Source: DAOQAU01 sp964640325 (GTDB lineage Bacteria > Cyanobacteriota > Vampirovibrionia > Gastranaerophilales > Gastranaerophilaceae). Taken from it: DNA of 20,504 nt. Position numbers and translations under genes: made by a program. This document shows, one piece after another, positions 1 through 4,870 of the stretch. How positions within the stretch are numbered: the stretch's first letter is position 1; each line of letters opens with the position of its first letter. The notes beneath the pieces were generated by a model that worked only from the letters and a program-made list of their open reading frames with translations, had not been told where the DNA came from and did not search any database. Where the stretch lies: contig CAZXID010000029.1 of the NCBI GenBank assembly GCA_964640325.1, positions 1-20,504 of the forward strand. The letters are read 5' to 3'.

Positions 1-21
1 AATCAATCATACTATTAAAAT

Positions 22-41
22 AAACTTTGGGCAAAGTTTTT
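22..41 (+). terminator. Weak terminator-like hairpin
   Basis: AAACTTT at 22-28 pairs with AAAGTTT at 33-39 around a four-base GGGC loop, and the T-run 37-41 overlaps the right arm. The stem is short and AT-rich. It could end transcription of a gene left of the window, but the evidence is only the fold. Confidence 0.3.
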
Positions 42-43
42 AC

Positions 44-67
44 ATTATTATTATTATTATTATTATT
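44..67. repeat. ATT trinucleotide microsatellite (8 copies)
   Basis: Eight uninterrupted ATT units run from 44 to 67. It is noncoding, and copy number is likely to vary by slippage. No function is evident. Confidence 0.9.
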
Positions 68-112
68 GCGTTTGCGCTTGTTTTAATTGTTAAGCCAACT
101 ATTAACGATTTT

Positions 113-210
113 ACGTCGTTGCGAGCTAACGAAGTGCATATGGCGGGTTACCCAACCCACCTTTTTTGGATTGCTTCGTCGCTTGCAAAGCAAGCTCCTC
201 GCAATGACGT
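113..210. repeat. Dispersed repeat family A, complete copy with terminal inverted repeats
   Basis: The ends ACGTCGTTGCGAG (113-125) and CTCGCAATGACGT (198-210) are inverted repeats matching at 12 of 13 positions, giving a 98-bp element. On the minus strand the right half reads through GCGACGAAGCAATCC and then an A-run. The same words recur at 1119-1159 and inside pcrA at 18611-18650. An inner inverted pair (around GGGTTACCCAACCC) lies in the middle. There is no coding capacity, so it looks like a small non-autonomous palindromic element. Confidence 0.8.
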
Positions 211-231
211 GAGTAGATATTAAAAAAGATT

Positions 232-287
232 GTAGGTCGGGATTGCTATCCCGACATTTTGAAGGCGGAATGGCAATTCCGCCCTAC
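232..287. repeat. Cruciform-like repeat of two hairpins
   Basis: GTCGGGAT 236-243 pairs with ATCCCGAC 248-255, and GGCGGAAT 264-271 pairs with ATTCCGCC 276-283. Both are enclosed by GTAGG 232-236 and CCTAC 283-287. The GC-rich perfect arms in AT-rich surroundings indicate a mobile palindromic repeat. It is not followed by a T-run, so a terminator role is unlikely. Confidence 0.75.
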
Positions 288-293
288 TAAACA

Positions 294-318
294 GATCCCG
301 TGACAAGCACGGGATGAC
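294..318. repeat. Dispersed repeat family B, variant copy
   Basis: ATCCCGTG 295-302 and CACGGGAT 308-315 form a perfect 8-bp stem with loop ACAAG, followed by GAC. The layout (GAT-stem-ACAAG-stem-GAC) and the loop are the same as in the copies at 1168, 1608 and 3608. Both arms have changed together, so pairing is kept. Confidence 0.7.
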
Positions 319-453
319 CTAAAGGGTTTTGTAATTTACTGTTCCCCCCTCACCATTTACCCTCTTGCAATTAAATATTTTTATAATATGATTATAAATG
401 TCAGAAATCACGACAACCGAATACAATTTCAAATAGCCGATTTTGGCTTGTTT

Positions 454-483
454 TTGATGTATTCTCGATAAGTAAATTATTTA
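454..483 (+). promoter_or_regulatory. Possible promoter for the rpsE cluster
   Basis: TTGATG (454-459) and TATTTA (478-483) lie 18 bases apart and would start a transcript about 40 bases before rpsE. In DNA this AT-rich such matches are common. The operon may instead be transcribed from further upstream. Confidence 0.25.
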
Positions 484-528
484 TTAATTTATAAATTAGT
501 ACATTACTTAAAAGAAAGGTAAATAAAA

Positions 529-1080
529 GTGGAAGAACAAGAAGAAAAGAAATTTAAGAAAAGAAAAAAAATTGACACTCAAGATGCAGGAGCACCTGTT
601 CAATCAGAGTGGAAAGAACGTGTAGTCCAAATCAGAAGGGTTACAAAAGTAGTTAAAGGCGGTAAAAAACTCAGCTTTAGAGCAGTTGTTATCGTCGGCA
701 ACCAAAAAGGTCAAGTCGGCGTTGGCTGTGCTAAAGCAGCAGAAGTAATCATCGCTATTCAAAAAGCAATCGCTGACGGCAGAAAAAACCTTATCGAAGT
801 ACCTATTTTCAAAACAAGTATCCCGCATCCTATTACAGGGCGCGCAGGAGCAGGAAGCGTTATGTTAAGACCCGCTTCTCAAGGTACAGGGATTATCGCG
901 GGCGGAGCGGTCCGCTCTGTATTGGAACTTGCAGGGGTTGAAAACATTTTGTGTAAATCTCTGGGCTCTAAATCACCTCTTAACGCCGCAAACGCTACTT
1001 TAGACGCGCTTAGAAACTTAAGACCATTCAAAGAAGTTGCAAGAAGACGCGGTAAAACAGTTGCAGAAATTTTAAGTTGA
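529..1080 (+). CDS. rpsE: 30S ribosomal protein S5
   Basis: S5 sits at the mRNA entry side of the 30S subunit and affects decoding accuracy and mRNA unwinding. The protein has 183 residues (E. coli S5 has 166). After a charged, Lys/Glu-rich lead of about 27 residues comes the RNA-binding N-terminal domain (about 29-95, with KLSFRAVVIVGNQKGQVGVG at 47-66). The C-terminal domain follows (about 98-175, with GRAGAGSVMLRPASQGTGI and GSKSPLNAANATLDAL). The start is a GTG at 529, preceded by AAAGGT at 515-520 with an 8-base gap; no better start fits the S5 family. It heads rpsE-rpmD-rplO-secY, the usual order at the end of the spc operon. The neighbour rplR is not within the window. A 142-base repeat-filled gap, unusually long for this operon, separates it from rpmD. 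Confidence 0.97.
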   Translation: MEEQEEKKFKKRKKIDTQDAGAPVQSEWKERVVQIRRVTKVVKGGKKLSFRAVVIVGNQKGQVGVGCAKAAEVIIAIQKAIADGRKNLIEVPIFKTSIPHPITGRAGAGSVMLRPASQGTGIIAGGAVRSVLELAGVENILCKSLGSKSPLNAANATLDALRNLRPFKEVARRRGKTVAEILS

Positions 1081-1085
1081 CATAG

Positions 1086-1160
1086 TCGTAGGTAAGCTAT
1101 AGCGAACCGTACGAATATGTCATTGCGAGAAGAAACGTAGTTTCGACGAAGCAATCCAAA
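1086..1160. repeat. Palindromic repeats between rpsE and rpmD (includes family A fragment)
   Basis: There are two adjoining imperfect hairpins. In the first, TCGTA 1086-1090 pairs with TACGA 1110-1114 around the palindrome GCTATAGC (1096-1103). In the second, ATTGC 1122-1126 pairs with GCAAT 1151-1155, and GAAAC 1132-1136 with GTTTC 1140-1144. The words CATTGCGAG and CGACGAAGCAATCCAA match family A at 113-210. The region would be transcribed inside the ribosomal operon as mRNA hairpins. Confidence 0.75.
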
Positions 1161-1167
1161 ATAATTA

Positions 1168-1194
1168 GATGCTGAAACAAGTTCAGCATGACGT
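1168..1194. repeat. Dispersed repeat family B
   Basis: ATGCTGAA 1169-1176 and TTCAGCAT 1182-1189 form a perfect 8-bp stem with loop ACAAG, followed by GACGT. The 27-base unit is identical at 1608-1634 and 3608-3634. It lies just upstream of the rpmD ribosome binding site and supplies a misleading in-frame ATG at 1169. Confidence 0.9.
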
Positions 1195-1222
1195 AAAAGA
1201 AAAAACAAGGAGCAAAAAACAA

Positions 1223-1585
1223 ATGGCAGAAACTAAAAATAAAACTAAAGCTACAGCCAAACCGAAGGCTAAAACTACCGCCGCTAAACCTAAAACCGTG
1301 GCAAAGCCTAAAGCTAAACCTGCAGCTAAAATAGAAGAAAAAATCGAAGTTAAACCCGTAGTTAAAGCTGAAGTAAAAACCAAAGCAAAAGCTGAAATTA
1401 AAGTTAAAACAAATCAAATTAAAATTCAGCTTATCAGAAGTCTTATCGGTTCTTCACAAGCACAGCGCAAAGTTGCTAAGGCTTTGGGCTTAACAAAAAC
1501 AAATCAAATAGTAGAGCAGGCCGAAACACCTATTATTATGGGTATGGTCAGAAAAATTACTCATTTGGTTAAAGTAGTAAAATAG
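1223..1585 (+). CDS. rpmD: 50S ribosomal protein L30 with long basic N-terminal extension
   Basis: The last about 55 residues (66-119 of 120) are a full L30 domain: KIQLIRSLIGSSQAQRKVAK, then LGLTKTNQIVEQAETPII, then a short C-terminal strand. The preceding about 64 residues are almost all Lys, Ala, Pro, Thr, Glu and Val in repeated PKAK/KPK units, like a histone H1-type tail. Bacterial L30 is normally about 60 residues, so half this protein is an addition, presumably an RNA-binding or disordered tail. I chose ATG 1223 because AAGGAG lies at 1207-1212 with a 10-base gap. The upstream in-frame ATG at 1169 lies in a repeat hairpin and would add repeat-derived residues. It sits between rpsE and rplO, as expected. 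From family knowledge, most photosynthetic cyanobacteria and plastids lack rpmD, so its presence matters for the lineage question. Confidence 0.9.
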   Translation: MAETKNKTKATAKPKAKTTAAKPKTVAKPKAKPAAKIEEKIEVKPVVKAEVKTKAKAEIKVKTNQIKIQLIRSLIGSSQAQRKVAKALGLTKTNQIVEQAETPIIMGMVRKITHLVKVVK

Positions 1586-1593
1586 TCATAAAT

Positions 1594-1634
1594 GCGAAAG
1601 CTTATGAGATGCTGAAACAAGTTCAGCATGACGT
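1594..1634. repeat. Dispersed repeat family B, longer unit
   Basis: The 27-base hairpin unit (1608-1634, stem ATGCTGAA/TTCAGCAT) is preceded by GCGAA and TATGAGAT. Positions 1594-1634 match 3594-3634 at 38 of 41 bases, so the mobile unit is longer than the hairpin. It lies in the rpmD-rplO gap. Confidence 0.88.
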
Positions 1635-1690
1635 ATAAGATTAATGTATTTAAAGCATTAAAATAAAAATTTCAGAAAGGATTTATAAAA

Positions 1691-2131
1691 ATGAACATAA
1701 CAGATTTAAAACCCGCAGAAGGTGCGACCAAAAAATCAAAAAGAGTCGGTCGCGGACGTTCTTCAGGTCACGGTAAAACAAGTTGCAGAGGCCACAACGG
1801 TGAAGGTCAGCGTTCAGGACGTTCTGCAAAAAGAGGATTTGAAGGCGGACAAATGCCGGCTTTCAGAAGATTGCCTAAATTGAAGGGCTTTAAACTTATC
1901 AATCAACTCAAATATGCCGAAATTAACGTCGGTATGATAGAAAAATTGGGATTAAAAGAAGTTTCACTTGAAATTTTGCAAGAAAGCAAAAAAGCACATC
2001 CTTCAACAGTAGGTTTAAGAGTGTTGGGTAATGGTGAAATTTCTAAATCTGTTAAAATTAAAGCTAGTTACGTTACACCTCAGGCAAAAACGAAAATCGA
2101 AGCAGCAGGCGGAAAGGTTGAGTTAGTATAA
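1691..2131 (+). CDS. rplO: 50S ribosomal protein L15
   Basis: L15 binds 23S rRNA late in 50S assembly. The 146 residues match the family length (about 144-150). The extended Gly/Arg/Lys-rich N-terminus contains VGRGRSSGHGKTSCRGHNGE (19-38), then GFEGGQMPAFRRLPKLKGF (49-67), both typical of bacterial L15. The C-terminal globular part (about 75-146) ends VTPQAKTKIEAAGGKVELV. The start ATG has AGAAAGGA at 1674-1681 with a 9-base gap. The stop overlaps the secY start by one base (TAATG), implying translational coupling. The gap from rpmD (105 bases) is filled partly by a family B repeat. Confidence 0.97.
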   Translation: MNITDLKPAEGATKKSKRVGRGRSSGHGKTSCRGHNGEGQRSGRSAKRGFEGGQMPAFRRLPKLKGFKLINQLKYAEINVGMIEKLGLKEVSLEILQESKKAHPSTVGLRVLGNGEISKSVKIKASYVTPQAKTKIEAAGGKVELV

Positions 2132-3468
2132 TGCAGCAAAAAGTTCAAATGCCCACAACTGCAGACTTAATGTCTATGTGGCACGCTTCAGGGTTGAAAG
2201 AAAAAATTATTTTTACTTTCATAATGATAGCGGCTTTCAGATTCGGCGTTCAGATGCCTATTTTTGGGATAAATAACGAAATTTTTTCAAATATGGCGGC
2301 GCAAAATAACATAATAGGATTTTTGGATTTATTTTCCGGCGGGGCTCTGGGTAAAGTTTCAATCTTTGCTTTAGGGATAGGACCTTACATCACTTCATCA
2401 ATCATAATGCAATTAATTTCAGTAGTGGTGCCGTCGTTAGAAAAACTTCAAAAAGAAGAAGGTGAAGCCGGCAGGAGAAAACTTGCGCAATATACAAGAT
2501 TGTTTACGGTTGTCTTGGCAATATTCCAATCATTTATTTTTATGGTTTACATGTCAAAACTTCCCGGGGCAATTTTACCAAACGTAAATCCAGGACTGTT
2601 TTTTATAAGCTCAGTTGCGGTATTAACAGCAGGCTCTGTACTTGTAATGTGGCTTTCTGAACTTATAACAGAAAAAGGCATAGGAAACGGCGGATCTTTG
2701 ATTATCTTTATAGGTATTTTATCGGGAATCCCGATTTATGCTCAAAGAACAGGTCAGCTTGTTGCAAGGGATTCGGCTTTGCAATTAGGACTTTTAGTAT
2801 TGCTTGCAATATTCTTTGCGACAATGGTTTTCATCGTAATTATGCAAGAGGCTCAAAGAAAAGTTGTTATAGTCAACCCTAAAAGACAAGTCGGAAATAA
2901 AGTTTACGGCGGAGTTAACACTTTTATCCCATTTAAACTTAACCCCGGCGGAGTTATGCCGATTATATTCGCAATTGCAATTTTGCTTTTCCCGACAACC
3001 GTTTTGAGCGTAGTGGGGCAGGCAAATATTCATAATTTGGCTTTGAAAAATTTTATTATGCAGCTTACGCAAATTATGAATCCAAACGGTGCGACATATT
3101 ACATTATTTATTTCTTGCTAATCGTTACTTTAACTTTCTTTTACGCTTCTATTATGCCGAACATGCAGCCCAAAGAAATTGCAAATAACTTAAAAAAATA
3201 CGGATCTTCAATTCCTGGAATTAAACCAGGTAAGCCGACTTCCGATGCTTTAGATAAAATCCTAAGCAAAACAACCTTTATCGGAGCTATGGGACTTGGA
3301 ATTATAGCACTTATACCTTCGCTGGCAAGTTATATTACCAATATTAAAACTTTGCAAGGTATCGGCGCAACCTCATTAATAATCATGGTCGGAGTTGCAC
3401 TCGACTTAATTAATCAAGTCAGAACACACCTCCTTGCAAGAAATTACGAAAGCTTCTTGAAGGAATAG
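2131..3468 (+). CDS. secY: Protein translocase subunit SecY
   Basis: SecY is the channel subunit of SecYEG in the inner membrane; it passes unfolded proteins driven by SecA, which is encoded nearby on the other strand. The 445 residues contain ten hydrophobic segments. Family blocks include GIGPYITSSIIMQL (82-95), EKGIGNGGSLIIFIGILSGI (181-200), the cytosolic-loop sequence QRKVVIVNPKRQ (242-253) and NPGGVMPIIFAIAILLFP (271-288). The C5 loop PGIKPGKPTSDALDKIL touches SecA and the ribosome. The start overlaps the rplO stop. Its own Shine-Dalgarno (GGAAAGG near 2111-2117) lies inside rplO. In many bacteria adk, map and infA follow; here the cluster ends at secY with strong hairpins. Confidence 0.98.
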   Translation: MQQKVQMPTTADLMSMWHASGLKEKIIFTFIMIAAFRFGVQMPIFGINNEIFSNMAAQNNIIGFLDLFSGGALGKVSIFALGIGPYITSSIIMQLISVVVPSLEKLQKEEGEAGRRKLAQYTRLFTVVLAIFQSFIFMVYMSKLPGAILPNVNPGLFFISSVAVLTAGSVLVMWLSELITEKGIGNGGSLIIFIGILSGIPIYAQRTGQLVARDSALQLGLLVLLAIFFATMVFIVIMQEAQRKVVIVNPKRQVGNKVYGGVNTFIPFKLNPGGVMPIIFAIAILLFPTTVLSVVGQANIHNLALKNFIMQLTQIMNPNGATYYIIYFLLIVTLTFFYASIMPNMQPKEIANNLKKYGSSIPGIKPGKPTSDALDKILSKTTFIGAMGLGIIALIPSLASYITNIKTLQGIGATSLIIMVGVALDLINQVRTHLLARNYESFLKE

Positions 3469-3479
3469 ATAATATATTT

Positions 3480-3507
3480 CAAACAAGGGGTTGTAACCCC
3501 TTGTTTG
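3480..3507 (+). terminator. Hairpin after secY
   Basis: CAAACAAGGGG 3480-3490 pairs perfectly with CCCCTTGTTTG 3497-3507 (11 bp, six-base loop). It begins 12 bases after the secY stop. A weak T-containing tail follows, and the main stop is probably the next hairpin. Confidence 0.65.
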
Positions 3508-3514
3508 TTAAAAT

Positions 3515-3557
3515 TAAAAGGGGCGGGATTTTCTGAAAGAAAATCCCGCCCCTTTTA
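3515..3557. terminator. Strong bidirectional terminator between secY and ychF
   Basis: A perfect 20-bp stem (3515-3534 with 3538-3557, loop GAA) has a core of GGGGCGGGA and outer arms of TAAAA/TTTTA. It therefore offers a T-tract in both directions. It lies between the convergent genes secY and ychF, as expected for a shared terminator. Confidence 0.85.
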
Positions 3558-3561
3558 TTAC

Positions 3562-3634
3562 CGTCATCCTGAATTTATTTCAGGATCTCATCTGCGAACG
3601 TCTATGAGATGCTGAAACAAGTTCAGCATGACGT
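3562..3634. repeat. Compound family B element (two inverted copies)
   Basis: One hairpin is ATCCTGAA 3566-3573 with TTCAGGAT 3579-3586; the other is ATGCTGAA/TTCAGCAT in 3609-3629. The unit starts CGTCAT and ends ATGACG, and TCTCAT/ATGAGA pair between the two hairpins. It is thus a larger palindrome with terminal inverted repeats. It ends three bases from the ychF stop codon. Confidence 0.85.
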
Positions 3635-3637
3635 TTT

Positions 3638-4735
3638 TTAAACCGCAAATCTAAAATGCACAATATCTCCGTCTTGAACGATATAATCTTTGCCTTCAAG
3701 ACGAGTTAAACCTTTGTCTTTGCAAGCAGAGTAAGAACCGCATGCGATAAAATCTCTATAAGCGGTAACTTCTGCCCTTATAAAACCCTTTTCAAAATCG
3801 GTATGAATAACGCCCGCTGCCTGAGGTGCCTTTACACCTGCGGGTATTGTCCAAGCACGGACTTCCATTTCTCCGGCTGTTATAAAGGTTCTCAAATCTA
3901 AAAGATGATAAACTGCTTTAATCATACGGTTTATACCTGAATCTTCGATCCCCAACTCTTGCAAATATTCTTTAGCTTCTTCGGAGGACAAATCAGCAAG
4001 TTCAGATTCAATTTTGGCAGAAACAATTACCACTTCTGCGTTGTGCGTTTTGGCATAATCTTGAACTTGTTTTGTATAAGCGTTACCGTTTTTTAAATCA
4101 AATTCTGTCACATTAGCACAGTATATAACAGGCTTTGTTGACATCAAATGCAAGCCCCTGATAACAAGCAATTCATCCCCTTCAAAATGGTCTTTGACAT
4201 TAATGAATTTACCTTCAGAAAGCAGTTCAAGCAATTTTTTCAAAACTTTTTCTTCCAAAATTGCATCCTTATCGCCTGATTTTGCTACTTTTGAAATCCT
4301 AGCCTGCCTTTTTTCGACGGTGGATAAATCGGCTAAAGCAAGTTCCATATTTATTATTTCAATATCATCAATAGGATTAACTTTCCCTGCGACATGGATT
4401 GTGTTTTCGTCATCAAAACATCGCACAACCTGAATTATGGCATCAACTTCTCTTATTGTGTGCAGAAACTGGTTTCCTAAACCTTCACCTTTGCTTGCGC
4501 CTTTTACTAGCCCTGCAATATCAACAAATTCGATTGCGGTTGGAATAACGACATCTGTTTTTACCATAGGCTTTAAAACATAAAGCCTCTCATCAGGCAC
4601 ATTGACAACGCCGATATTGGGCTCAATTGTGCAAAATGGATAATTGGCACTCTGCGCATTTTGCGCGCTTGTCAGTGCATTAAATAAAGTTGATTTTCCT
4701 ACATTCGGTAATCCGACTATTCCTGCTCTTAACAT
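3638..4735 (-). CDS. ychF: Redox-regulated ATPase YchF (Obg-family)
   Basis: YchF is a ribosome-associated P-loop NTPase of the Obg group that prefers ATP and acts in translation and stress responses. The 365 residues match the family (E. coli 363). The P-loop GLPNVGKST is at 8-16 and the switch II region DIAGLVKGASKGEGLGNQFL at 72-91. The G4 position reads NVTE (208-211) instead of the NKxD of true GTPases, as in other YchF proteins. A coiled-coil insert covers about 128-200, and the C-terminal TGS domain 282-365. The ATG is preceded by AAAAAGGAA at a good distance. It is convergent with secY and lies downstream of secA on the same strand, with a 120-base gap. Confidence 0.97.
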   Translation of the reverse strand: MLRAGIVGLPNVGKSTLFNALTSAQNAQSANYPFCTIEPNIGVVNVPDERLYVLKPMVKTDVVIPTAIEFVDIAGLVKGASKGEGLGNQFLHTIREVDAIIQVVRCFDDENTIHVAGKVNPIDDIEIINMELALADLSTVEKRQARISKVAKSGDKDAILEEKVLKKLLELLSEGKFINVKDHFEGDELLVIRGLHLMSTKPVIYCANVTEFDLKNGNAYTKQVQDYAKTHNAEVVIVSAKIESELADLSSEEAKEYLQELGIEDSGINRMIKAVYHLLDLRTFITAGEMEVRAWTIPAGVKAPQAAGVIHTDFEKGFIRAEVTAYRDFIACGSYSACKDKGLTRLEGKDYIVQDGDIVHFRFAV

Positions 4736-4836
4736 ATTTTTTCCTTTTTAGTGTGATTGCTATCTCACCCTACATTTTTTTCAAACAACGTTTACTTTTA
4801 CAAAAATCCAAAAAAACATAAATCAATGGCATTCGC

Positions 4837-4870
4837 ATTAATCTATACAGTATTCCTACGTGCGTAGCAT
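4837..4870. repeat. Dispersed repeat family C overlapping the end of secA
   Basis: This 34-base stretch matches the reverse complement of 9134-9167 at 29 of 34 positions. The identical parts are ATTAATCTATACAG (4837-4850) and CTACGTGCGTAGCAT (4856-4870); all five differences fall in the middle. GCTACG/CGTAGC form a small palindrome. Its right end encodes the last four codons and the stop of secA. Confidence 0.8.

Larger units (their letters stand above)
1..528. other. Gene-free, repeat-rich region upstream of rpsE
   Basis: I see no credible coding sequence here. The stretch holds a terminator-like hairpin, an ATT microsatellite and three palindromic repeat modules (separate entries), followed by about 200 bases of AT-rich DNA before rpsE. 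In the usual spc operon rplR lies just upstream of rpsE. Here any rplR would be at least 528 bases away, so rpsE probably starts its own transcript or sits behind a repeat-filled gap. Confidence 0.7.

Noticed and set aside
382..387. TATAAT hexamer upstream of rpsE
   Set aside because: The only -35-like TTGCAA is 11 bases away, too close for sigma-70, and no TG extension is present.
879..1208. Minus-strand reading frame containing HAELVSAS
   Set aside because: It is antisense to rpsE plus translated repeats. Such peptides are common artefacts of this kind of palindrome.
1169..1222. Upstream ATG extending rpmD by 18 codons
   Set aside because: The ATG and first codons lie in a family B hairpin, while a good Shine-Dalgarno precedes ATG 1223.
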